The notes beneath the pieces are model-generated. The model made no database searches. It was not told where the DNA came from and worked only from the letters and a program-made list of their open reading frames with translations. DNA of 14,754 nucleotides from CAYRJA01 sp964424455 (GTDB taxonomy: Bacteria; Bacteroidota; Bacteroidia; Chitinophagales; UBA10324). The DNA is taken from NCBI GenBank assembly GCA_964424455.1, contig CAYRJA010000081.1, positions 1 to 14,754 on the forward strand. Reading direction: 5' to 3'. Made by a program: the position numbers and the translations under genes. This document shows, one piece after another, positions 8,440 to 14,304 of this stretch. Each line of letters opens with the position of its first letter. Within the stretch, counting starts at the first letter, position 1.

Positions 8440-9405
8440 TCAGAATATTGCTTCTTTCTCAAGATAGTTCAGCACATAATCTTTGATACCTTCTTCAAGA
8501 GAAGCAAATGGTCTATCATAACCTGCTTCTCTCAACTTAGTCATATCTGCTTCTGTGAAATACTGGTATTTATCTCTGATATCTTCAGGAATATCTATCC
8601 ATTCAATATGAGGAGAAAGTTGAAGTGCTGAGAAAATTCCGTTTGCTAAGTCAAGGAAACTCCTTGCTTTCCCTGTTCCGAGATTATAAATACCGTTATG
8701 TTTTTTTTCATTCCAGAACCATAGTAAAACATCAATTACATCTCTCACATAAATAAAATCACGAAGTTGCATTCCATCTTTATAATCCTCGCGATGAGAA
8801 CGGAACAATTTCATTTTTCCTTCCTTTTTAATCTGATTATATCCATGAAAAACTACTGATGCCATTCTTCCTTTATGAAACTCATTCGGTCCATAAACAT
8901 TAAAGAATTTCAATCCACACCAGAACTGAGGAAACTTGTTCTGTAACAGCACCCATTTGTCAAACTCATTTTTTGATTCACCGTAAGGGTTCAATGGTTT
9001 CAGGCGAGGAATCAGTTCGTGCGAATCGCTGTATCCTGATTCACCCGCTCCATAAGTGGCAGCAGAGGATGCATACAACAACGGAATATTATACTTAACA
9101 CATCTGAGAAAAATTTCTTTTGAGTAATTCAGATTTAACTCATCAAAAACCTTTTTGTTGAATTCAGTGGTGTCAGTTCGTGCGCCAAGATGAAATATAA
9201 AATCAATAGAATCATTCTGAAGATCTAACCATTCAAGAAACTCATTACGATCAATAATGTTCAGATATTTCTTCCTGTTATAATTCCTTAGTTTAAGTGA
9301 AGATGAAAAATCATCTACCAAACCAAGATTATAATATCCTAAGTCGTTGAACCCACGAACCAAACAAGAACCAATAAAGCCCGCTGCGCCTGTTATAATT
9401 ATCAT
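8440..9405 (-). CDS. hldD: ADP-L-glycero-D-manno-heptose 6-epimerase
   Basis: A 321-aa short-chain dehydrogenase-type epimerase that converts ADP-D-glycero- to ADP-L-glycero-manno-heptose for the LPS inner core. Seen: the nucleotide-binding GAAGFIGS (6-13), D31-D32 at the end of beta-2, the FHLGARTDTTE block (71-81) typical of HldD, Ser113/Ser114 before the catalytic Y141-G-E-S-K145, and the HldD signature YGPNEFHKGRMASV (171-184) containing Lys178, the second catalytic residue. Length is close to the E. coli enzyme. The presence of HldD implies a heptose-containing outer-membrane glycolipid. The ATG at 9405 gives the expected N-terminus. No clear promoter match was found in the 337-nt gap upstream. 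No other LPS genes are nearby. Confidence 0.96.
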   Translation of the reverse strand: MIIITGAAGFIGSCLVRGFNDLGYYNLGLVDDFSSSLKLRNYNRKKYLNIIDRNEFLEWLDLQNDSIDFIFHLGARTDTTEFNKKVFDELNLNYSKEIFLRCVKYNIPLLYASSAATYGAGESGYSDSHELIPRLKPLNPYGESKNEFDKWVLLQNKFPQFWCGLKFFNVYGPNEFHKGRMASVVFHGYNQIKKEGKMKLFRSHREDYKDGMQLRDFIYVRDVIDVLLWFWNEKKHNGIYNLGTGKARSFLDLANGIFSALQLSPHIEWIDIPEDIRDKYQYFTEADMTKLREAGYDRPFASLEEGIKDYVLNYLEKEAIF

Positions 9406-9610
9406 TTTAAAATTGTTATATCACCTTTAATCAACTGTTCATCTGAATCATTTATTTTGTATCTTATTTGAAACACTGTTTTAGAATAAATATAATAGAA
9501 AACTTCCGGTTCACCGGCGGGAAAGATACAAACTGAAGTATTTATGCTTAGCTGTATTTAAGTTATAAATGTAACCTCTTATTAAAAAAGAATAGTTGTG
9601 GATAAGGAAT

Positions 9611-9628
9611 TGAATGTCCTGAATGTCC
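9611..9628 (+). repeat. tandem 9-mer TGAATGTCC x2
   Basis: Two perfect, directly adjacent copies of TGAATGTCC, 6 nt from a consensus DnaA box (9597-9605). This could be a protein-binding site (two operator half-sites) or a minor repeat. No function can be assigned. Confidence 0.6.
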
Positions 9629-9688
9629 GGTCATTGATTTGTATTTATTTTATATTGTTGTGATGAGGGTTTGAGTGCTAATTATATA

Positions 9689-9720
9689 ACAAAAGCGCCC
9701 CAAATCCGGTGCGCTTTTGT
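9689..9720 (-). terminator. Rho-independent terminator of rpmI-rplT
   Basis: Ten-base stem ACAAAAGCGC (9689-9698) with GCGCTTTTGT (9711-9720) and a 12-nt loop. On the - strand it begins 23 nt after the rplT stop and is followed by TTATATAATT. The T-rich other flank means it could act in both directions. Confidence 0.8.
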
Positions 9721-9742
9721 TTATTTTAGCTTTTGATAAGTT

Positions 9743-10087
9743 TTACTTCACCTTAGCCACTACTGCCTTAAAGGCTTCCGGCTGGTTCATTGCAAGGTCT
9801 GCAAGAGTTTTGCGGTCGAGCAAAATATTTTTGTCTCTTAATCCTTTGATGAATTTATTGTAGGTCATTCCTTCTTCGCGAACGGCTGCATTGATACGGA
9901 TAATCCACAGTGCGCGGTAATCTCTTTTCTTTTGTTTGCGTCCTGCATAAGCATAGACCAATGCTTTATCTACTGCGTTCTTTGCAGTTTCAATATTACT
10001 TTTACGAGTTCCCCAGTAGCCCTTTGCTCTGTTTAAAACTTTCTTTCTTCTTGCTTTTGCTGCTACTGAATTGACTGAACGTGGCAT
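9743..10087 (-). CDS. rplT: 50S ribosomal protein L20
   Basis: A 114-aa ribosomal protein, essential for early assembly of the large subunit through binding of 23S rRNA. The sequence is typical throughout: the basic N-terminus MPRSVNSVAAKARRKKVL, then RAKGYWG, RDYRALWIIRINAA and the C-terminal globular domain with YNKFIKGL and LADLA. Normal length for the family. It lies 29 nt downstream of rpmI and ends in a clear terminator, so rpmI-rplT is a two-gene unit here. In many bacteria infC precedes these genes; here the upstream neighbour is the divergent ettA, so infC is elsewhere. Confidence 0.98.
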   Translation of the reverse strand: MPRSVNSVAAKARRKKVLNRAKGYWGTRKSNIETAKNAVDKALVYAYAGRKQKKRDYRALWIIRINAAVREEGMTYNKFIKGLRDKNILLDRKTLADLAMNQPEAFKAVVAKVK

Positions 10088-10116
10088 TGTATGAGTATTT
10101 TAACTTTTTGAACTAA

Positions 10117-10314
10117 TTAACTTAAAACTAACAGTTTAGAAATCTTCTTTTCATTTGCTGAATGAACGATAGCATCCTTTCCTAAACGATTCTTTCTGTC
10201 CTTTGCTTTCTTGGTAAGAATGTGGCGTTTAAAAGCTTTCTTACGCTTTATTTTTCCTGTGCCCGTCAGCTTAAAACGCTTCTTGGCGCTGGAGTTAGAT
10301 TTCATTTTTGGCAT
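10117..10314 (-). CDS. rpmI: 50S ribosomal protein L35
   Basis: A 65-aa, highly basic large-subunit protein: MPKMKSNSSAKKRFKLTG, then KIKRKKAFKRHILTKK and the conserved tail. The frame stays open for eight more codons upstream (to 10338), but the ATG at 10314 gives the family-standard N-terminus and length, and the -7 promoter element overlaps the upstream extension, so the longer start is rejected. Followed after 29 nt by rplT. Transcribed from the promoter at 10336-10365 with a leader of only about 15 nt. Confidence 0.97.
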   Translation of the reverse strand: MPKMKSNSSAKKRFKLTGTGKIKRKKAFKRHILTKKAKDRKNRLGKDAIVHSANEKKISKLLVLS

Positions 10315-10335
10315 ATAGCATTTTATTAAGGTGCG

Positions 10336-10365
10336 CAAAGATAGTTATTACAGTCAAATTCGCAA
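10336..10365 (-). promoter_or_regulatory. Bacteroidota-type promoter of rpmI-rplT
   Basis: On the - strand: TTG (10365-10363), a 19-nt spacer, then TATCTTTG (10343-10336). This is an exact match to TTG-N19-TAnnTTTG used by the primary sigma factor of Bacteroidota. The predicted start near 10330 leaves a leader of about 15 nt before rpmI. Confidence 0.85.
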
Positions 10366-10439
10366 GTGAATAACAAAAGCTTTCCACTAAAGACATGTTT
10401 ATTTTCTGCCCTTCTCTTCGCTCCCTTACTTCTATTGAT

Positions 10440-10447
10440 TACATTTG
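10440..10447 (+). promoter_or_regulatory. -7 element (TACATTTG) of ettA
   Basis: Perfect TAnnTTTG, 22 nt before the ettA ATG. At the right distance upstream there is only TCG (10418-10420) in place of TTG, so the -33 part is weak. With the rpmI promoter it forms a divergent pair about 75 nt apart. Confidence 0.65.
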
Positions 10448-10468
10448 CGTCCCTTTCAAAAAACAGAT

Positions 10469-12145
10469 ATGAGCGATCAGAAGATTATTTTTTCAATGCT
10501 TGGCGTAAGCAAGATTTATCCGCCTCAGAAACAGGTTTTAAAGGACATTTACCTGTCATTTTTCTATGGAGCAAAAATCGGTATTATCGGTTTAAACGGC
10601 TCGGGTAAATCCACTTTATTAAAAATTATTTCAGGGCTTGATACCGCTTATCAGGGCAAGATTGAATTTACCGGCGGATATTCCATCGGCTATCTTCCGC
10701 AGGAACCCACTCTTGATGAAACAAAAACAGTGAAAGAAAATGTGCAGGAAGGTGTGCAGGAAGTAATGGATTTACTTAAAGAGTTTGAAGCAGTAAGTAA
10801 TAAAATGAGCGAGCCGTTGGATGAAAAGGAAATGGAAAAAGCGCTGAACCGCATGGGCGAGCTTCAGGAAAAAATTGACAGCATTGACGGATGGGAAATT
10901 GACAATAAATTAGAGCGTGCTATGGATGCGCTCCGCTGTCCTGATGGCGATTTGCCTGTTACTAATCTATCGGGAGGTGAACGGAGAAGAGTGGCGCTGT
11001 GCCGGCTGCTGCTGAAAGAACCGGATATTCTTCTGCTCGATGAGCCGACCAACCACCTTGATGCGGAATCGGTTGACTGGTTAGAGCAACATCTTCAGCA
11101 ATACAAAGGAACGGTTATAGCCATCACTCACGACCGTTATTTCTTAGACAACGTTGCCGGATGGATTCTTGAATTAGATCGTGGCGAAGGAATACCCTGG
11201 AAAGGAAATTATACTTCATGGCTTGAACAAAAAATGAATCGTCTTGCCAATGAAGAAAAAACAGAGAGCAAGCGGCAGAAAGTGCTGAAGCGCGAGTTGG
11301 AATGGGTGCGTATGGGTGCAAAGGGCAGACAGGCAAAATCGAAAGCCCGTTTGCAGAATTATGAGAAGATGGCTTCAGAAGAAATAAGAGAGAAGGAAGC
11401 GAAATTAGAACTCTATATTCCGCCCGGTCCGCGTCTTGGAGCTAATGTTATTGAATTTGAAAATGTAACTAAATCATTTGGCGACAAACTGCTGTATGAG
11501 AATCTGAGTTTCAAATTACCTCAAAACGGAATTGTAGGAATTATTGGTCCGAATGGCGCCGGTAAAACCACTTTGTTCCGTTTGATTCTTGGCACAGAAA
11601 AACCTGATTCGGGAAATATAAAAATCGGTGAAACCGTACAACTCGCTTATGTTGACCAGCAACACGCAGCGATAGATCCTGCAAAGACAGTGTTTCAGCA
11701 AATCAGCGGGGGCACTGAATACATTGAATTCGGGAAAACAAAAATCAACTCGCGTGCTTATGTAGGCAAGTTCAACTTTACCGGACCCGATCAGGAAAAG
11801 AAAATTGCAGTACTCAGTGGCGGTGAACGAAATCGTTTGCATCTTGCTATTACGCTAAGGCAGGAAGCTAATGTGCTGCTGCTGGATGAACCGAACAATG
11901 ACCTGGATGTAAACACGATGCGCGCATTGGAAGAAGCGCTGGATGATTTTGCAGGATGTGCAGTTATTATCTCTCACGACAGATGGTTTCTTGACCGTGT
12001 AGCTACACACATTCTTTCCTTTGAAGGAAACTCTGAGGTGGTTTATTTTGAAGGCGGCTATACTGAATATGAAGAAGCCAAAAAGAAACGACTGGGCGAT
12101 GTAACACCGCACAGAGTTCGCTATAAAAAGTTGGTGGCTAATTAG
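10469..12145 (+). CDS. ettA: energy-dependent translational throttle EttA (ABC-F ATPase)
   Basis: A 558-aa cytoplasmic ABC-F protein that binds the ribosomal E site and couples the first steps of elongation to ATP/ADP state. Two ATPase domains: Walker A GLNGSGKST (41-49), signature LSGGE (167-171) and Walker B ending D191-E192-PTNHLD; then Walker A GPNGAGKTT (360-368), signature LSGGE (449-453) and D473-E474-PNNDLD. The arm insertion in the first domain (about 95-140) and the basic interdomain linker (about 240-305, with the KRELEWVRMGAKGRQAKSKARL block) are typical of EttA rather than Uup or other ABC-F types. The second Walker B has N in place of T (DEPNND). The ATG at 10469 matches the family start (MSDQKIIFSM); an in-frame TTG at 10445 overlaps the -7 element and is rejected. 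Monocistronic, divergent from rpmI. Confidence 0.96.
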   Translation: MSDQKIIFSMLGVSKIYPPQKQVLKDIYLSFFYGAKIGIIGLNGSGKSTLLKIISGLDTAYQGKIEFTGGYSIGYLPQEPTLDETKTVKENVQEGVQEVMDLLKEFEAVSNKMSEPLDEKEMEKALNRMGELQEKIDSIDGWEIDNKLERAMDALRCPDGDLPVTNLSGGERRRVALCRLLLKEPDILLLDEPTNHLDAESVDWLEQHLQQYKGTVIAITHDRYFLDNVAGWILELDRGEGIPWKGNYTSWLEQKMNRLANEEKTESKRQKVLKRELEWVRMGAKGRQAKSKARLQNYEKMASEEIREKEAKLELYIPPGPRLGANVIEFENVTKSFGDKLLYENLSFKLPQNGIVGIIGPNGAGKTTLFRLILGTEKPDSGNIKIGETVQLAYVDQQHAAIDPAKTVFQQISGGTEYIEFGKTKINSRAYVGKFNFTGPDQEKKIAVLSGGERNRLHLAITLRQEANVLLLDEPNNDLDVNTMRALEEALDDFAGCAVIISHDRWFLDRVATHILSFEGNSEVVYFEGGYTEYEEAKKKRLGDVTPHRVRYKKLVAN

Positions 12146-12202
12146 GAAACAGCTAATTTAAGATTTACTGTTGCTTCTTCTCCCCAGCAAGGTTCCTTGT
12201 AT

Positions 12203-12732
12203 AGATTTGGTAATCTGTGGCTGTAACACCGCAAAGTCCTCTACGGGAAACTTTGCGAAGACAGAAACGGCGCCGGAAAAATCGGACCTTCTATTTTACT
12301 GACTGATGAGATTGAGAAAAATATGAAGCACTTGTTTGAAAAGCAGAATCTAAAAAAATTACGCTCGTTGTTCATCCGTATATAGAAGCGGGTGCATGAA
12401 TAATTGCAGGGATTACTTATGCCGTAGGCATAAGGGCTTGGTAAAAAATCCAATACAGACACTCCTGGAGCGTCCCGAAGGGACGCAATAACCTTCTCGT
12501 TCAAGTTATTACCAAGACTTTGCTCCTACGGAGCAATATAATTGTTGCTGCAAATATTCATACACCCATAGAAGCTTATCTGAAGAAAGGCGGCTTTCTG
12601 AATTTTGGTTCGCCTCAGTCTAAATGGAACAGTCAATTCAAACGGAAAATTATTGTTGACTCTGCTGAGAGTTTAGCGCTCACCGAATACCATTTCTATG
12701 ACAGTGAGGGTGAAGAAATAGAAATGAACTAA
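12203..12732 (+). pseudogene. decayed 3' remnant of an RNase E/G family gene
   Basis: Fragments of the C-terminal part of a ribonuclease G/E-type protein are readable in three pieces. From 12203 a frame reads RFGNLWL-stop-HRKV, resembling the family's FG-x-x-x-[IL]-TRQRV block with a stop where Thr would be. The same frame continues with C-x-x-x-NGAGKIGPSILLTDEIEKNMKHLFEKQ, the former zinc-link region with its second Cys lost. At an A-run (12352-12358) the frame must shift by -1 to continue as ITLVVHPYIEA. It then meets TGA (12397-12399) and a palindrome cluster, after which IHTPIEAYLKKGGF through EYHFYDSEGEEIEMN ends at TAA 12730-12732. The HPYIEA / HTPIEA segment is present twice. No N-terminal S1 or catalytic part is present. 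It is clearly non-functional; an intact copy is expected elsewhere. Confidence 0.75.
12416..12536. repeat. cluster of three short perfect palindromes (REP/PATE-like)
   Basis: Three hairpins with 3-nt loops: CTTATGCC-GTA-GGCATAAG (12416-12434), GCGTCCC-GAA-GGGACGC (12470-12486) and TTGCTCC-TAC-GGAGCAA (12520-12536). An outer 8-bp pairing, CTTGGTAA (12437-12444) with TTACCAAG (12509-12516), encloses the middle one. ATAATTG occurs on both sides (12400-12406 and 12538-12544), a possible target duplication. The layout, palindromes near both ends of a short non-coding unit, resembles elements moved in trans by IS200/IS605-type or REP-associated tyrosine transposases. It lies inside the RNase E/G remnant. 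Confidence 0.6.
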
Positions 12733-12807
12733 GTATAATAAGGCGAAAGCAGCAGGTATATCATCACTCCTGTTACAGAAACATACTCCGGGAACAGCCG
12801 AGATGAA

Positions 12808-12874
12808 CCGGTACGGATGCAATCCGGATTATTTGATTGCACCCGGTTGCAAACCGAGCGCAACGGATTACCGG
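12808..12874. repeat. three-way-junction-like folded repeat
   Basis: Outer stem CCGGTA (12808-12813) with TACCGG (12869-12874) encloses two hairpins: TGCAATC/GATTGCA (12818-12824 with 12835-12841) and CGGTT/AACCG (12844-12848 with 12852-12856, loop GCA). It is GC-richer than its surroundings and followed by CTTTTGTTT. It could be a dispersed repeat or a small structured RNA or terminator; the sequence alone does not tell. Confidence 0.45.
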
Positions 12875-13048
12875 CTTTTGTTTATGCTGACCTAAAGTAA
12901 AGGAATACGATTTATTTGTACCTGTATTCATCTTCGCATTTTGTATAGGCAAAAGTAAAAATCCTCTAAGAGGATACAAAGTACGAAAGTGAAGAAACAA
13001 AGACAGATAATTTGATTATCATATCGTTATTTAATACGAAAATATTTT

Positions 13049-13077
13049 TTGGAATTTCCAATAGTTTCGCATATTTG
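13049..13077 (+). promoter_or_regulatory. promoter-like site with palindromic operator, pointing into the cassette-like units
   Basis: TTG (13049-13051), 18-nt spacer, CATATTTG (13070-13077): one base off TAnnTTTG and one nt short in spacing. The -33 part is embedded in a 13-nt perfect palindrome TTGGAA-T-TTCCAA (13049-13061), a plausible repressor site. The expected start, near 13083, falls at the GTTAGCA box that opens the first cassette-like unit. Transcription would run antisense to the nuclease gene and toward the nuclease-EVE gene. Confidence 0.5.
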
Positions 13078-13080
13078 TGA

Positions 13081-13102
13081 GTTAGCAGAAATAAAAAATG
13101 GC
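13081..13102 (+). repeat. left copy of a 22-bp inverted repeat, starts with GTTAGCAG
   Basis: Matches the reverse complement of 13636-13657 at 20 of 22 positions, including GTTAGCAG and the AAAAAATGGC end. It lies just outside, and abutting, the stop of the nuclease gene. Its GTTAGCA resembles an integron R' core box. Confidence 0.65.
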
Positions 13103-13707
13103 TATGACACCGCTTTAACAATCTGCTGTAACTTTTCATCAATTTCGTTTTGAATTTTCCAATTTGCCCGCACCCAATAATCAATCAATTTTCCGCTTTC
13201 CCTGCTTTCAAATATTACAAGGGCTTTGTCCTTCCCGCTATACTTCATATATGCTTGCATTTGCCAGTAAATCCTTCTCGGCAACTTTCCGTCTTTCGGA
13301 AGCCAATCATCCATCAACACGCTTTTGCAATCGCTCGGATAATCGTCAAATGTAAAATCGGGATGCCCTTTTACCAATCCGTTAAAAGCCGAAACCTCTA
13401 TGTCCGTTTTTATCCTCGCTCCCCACACCGCTTTTATTCGCTCCATCAAATCCTTTTCCATCTGATAGCCCTTGTAACATTTGAGCCGAACAGGAATGGT
13501 ATCTTCAAAGCCGCCCTTAAATTGATTGATTATTTCGTCCACGCTCAAATGAATATGGCTTAACGAAATGTAGTTCCGCTCTGGTTGAAAGTTGCTGTTA
13601 GCTGCGGTGTATTTTTCTATTTCCGCACTAAACCCGCCATTTTTTACATCTGCTAACATACGCTTGGCGTCAGGCGGGGTGATGTTGGTTGAATTAACTG
13701 TCTGCAT
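13102..13707 (-). CDS. PD-(D/E)XK superfamily nuclease
   Basis: A 201-aa protein with the core of a restriction-endonuclease-like fold: helix residue E84 (GYQMEKDLMERI), then G114-H-P-D117, D126-C-K128 (the PD...DxK catalytic triad), and a downstream Gln-containing helix (YWQMQAYM, Q149/Q151) as in lambda-exonuclease/YqaJ/Cas4-type enzymes. The region before residue 45 is not recognised. It probably cleaves or resects DNA; substrate and partner are unknown. It lies in reverse orientation inside a unit bounded by GTTAGCAG (13081) and CTGCTAAC (13650). The first 19 codons overlap an attC-like cruciform, so the ATG at 13659 (MLADVKNGG) is an alternative start. Divergent from the nuclease-EVE gene (111 nt between starts). 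It could be a phage-type recombination exonuclease or a defence nuclease. Confidence 0.75.
   Translation of the reverse strand: MQTVNSTNITPPDAKRMLADVKNGGFSAEIEKYTAANSNFQPERNYISLSHIHLSVDEIINQFKGGFEDTIPVRLKCYKGYQMEKDLMERIKAVWGARIKTDIEVSAFNGLVKGHPDFTFDDYPSDCKSVLMDDWLPKDGKLPRRIYWQMQAYMKYSGKDKALVIFESRESGKLIDYWVRANWKIQNEIDEKLQQIVKAVS
13636..13657 (-). repeat. right copy of the 22-bp inverted repeat
   Basis: Reverse-complement partner of 13081-13102 (20/22). It lies inside the 5' coding part of the nuclease gene, where it encodes LADVKNG. Its outer end, CTGCTAAC (13650-13657), is also the left arm of the attC-like site. Confidence 0.65.
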
Positions 13708-13785
13708 TTTATTAAAGTTTATTTGTTATACAATCTGTTGTGCGTTGATTTCCCGCCCGAACGCCAAGCGTTTTACCGTTAGCGG
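13650..13785. repeat. attC-like recombination site (imperfect cruciform)
   Basis: Arms pair in attC order. R'' TGCTAAC (13651-13657) pairs with R' GTTAGCG (13778-13784), 6 of 7. A 2-nt/6-nt unpaired spacer follows. L'' ACGCTTGGCGT (13660-13670) pairs with L' ACGCCAAGCGT (13761-13771), 11 of 11. A 2/3-nt bulge follows, then GGCGGG (13673-13678) pairs with CCCGCC (13752-13757), 6 of 6. A 73-nt variable loop closes the structure. Length (136 nt), box order AAC...GTT, the unpaired spacer and the asymmetric bulges are what integron attC sites look like. R' is not a perfect GTTRRRY (GTTAGCG). The site overlaps the 5' end of the nuclease gene. Confidence 0.65.
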
Positions 13786-13818
13786 TCATTGTAGGACGAC
13801 ACACAACACAGACAAGTA

Positions 13819-14304
13819 ATGCTTGAAAAAGACATAGAAAACATAATTGCACAACACCCGGACATTATTTTCCCTAATGCTGGTTTCAGACTTGTTGGAC
13901 AACAAATAAGACTTGGCAGCTGCCGAGCAGACATAATTTTTGAAGACAAGCACAATAGAAAAATTATCGTAGAGGTTAAAAGAGGTATTCTTTCTCGTGA
14001 CGCTTCGGGACAAGTAATGGAGTATTACGGACTTCTTAAAACGGAAAGTCCCGACAGCTTTGTTGAACTTGTTTTGTGTGCTAACATTATTCCACCTGAG
14101 AGAAAAAAGTTTCTTGAGACAGTTGGCATTGAATGCAGGGAGTTGGGCATAAATTATCTCAACCAAATTGCGGAGCAAGTAAATTATAAGTTTATCAACT
14201 CACAACAGACAGAACAAAAGCGACAAGCCACGACAAGCACTATCCTACCGTCTGCTGACAACATTTGGATATTTCAGCAAACCCACAACGCTATGACATT
14301 ATGA
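13819..14304 (+). CDS. NucS/DUF91-type endonuclease domain protein, truncated by frameshift before its EVE domain
   Basis: A 161-aa frame whose first about 125 residues match the NucS/EndoMS (DUF91) nuclease fold: LEKDIENIIAQHPDII at the N-terminus, then R37-A-D38-IIF, E52-V-K54-RG and Q65-V-M-E-Y-Y, the PD-(D/E)XK-type metal site D38/E52/K54 with Q65. The end of the frame (NIWIFQ, 148-153) is the first strand of an EVE domain whose remainder lies in the -1 frame; the last eight residues are then out of frame. Joining at Q153 gives a 290-aa nuclease-EVE protein. EVE domains bind modified bases and are found fused to nucleases in modification-dependent restriction, so a defence role is inferred. 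The start is 35 nt after the attC-like R' box, as for cassette genes. The ATG choice is supported by family alignment. Confidence 0.75.
   Translation: MLEKDIENIIAQHPDIIFPNAGFRLVGQQIRLGSCRADIIFEDKHNRKIIVEVKRGILSRDASGQVMEYYGLLKTESPDSFVELVLCANIIPPERKKFLETVGIECRELGINYLNQIAEQVNYKFINSQQTEQKRQATTSTILPSADNIWIFQQTHNAMTL

Larger units (their letters stand above)
9406..9742. other. intergenic region between hldD and rplT
   Basis: No gene is seen. It contains the rplT terminator (9689-9720), a perfect DnaA-box sequence TGTGGATAA (9597-9605), a tandem 9-mer (9611-9628), an AT-rich stretch (9635-9665) and a small GC-rich palindromic patch around 9507-9526 (CCGG-TTCA-CCGG). The hldD promoter must lie here, but I find no TAnnTTTG match on the - strand. 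Confidence 0.6.
12733..13080. other. non-coding stretch between the rng remnant and the cassette-like units
   Basis: No gene is recognisable. It holds the folded repeat at 12808-12874, a 15-nt perfect palindrome ATCCTCT-A-AGAGGAT (12961-12975), one copy of CTGTTACAG (12770-12778) and the promoter-like site at 13049-13077. No integrase gene or remnant is visible. Confidence 0.55.

Noticed and set aside
12352..12358. A7 run in the RNase E/G remnant as a programmed frameshift
   Set aside because: The gene is a fragment with an upstream stop and downstream interruption, so a decay indel is the simpler reading.
12241..12504. Open frame of 87 codons on the - strand
   Set aside because: It is antisense to the RNase E/G remnant and runs through the palindrome cluster; its peptide has no recognisable features.
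12520..12732. Short + strand frame as an independent small gene
   Set aside because: It begins inside a palindrome and its peptide is the tail of an RNase E/G-type protein, so it is a remnant fragment.
13150..13563. + strand frame of 137 codons over the nuclease gene
   Set aside because: The opposite strand carries a clear PD...DxK nuclease motif; this frame is its shadow.
13737..13807. GTTGTGCG...CACACAAC inverted pair as the recombination core
   Set aside because: Box order is GTT...AAC instead of the AAC...GTT of attC, and only about 6 bp match; the R/L pairing at 13650-13785 is much stronger.
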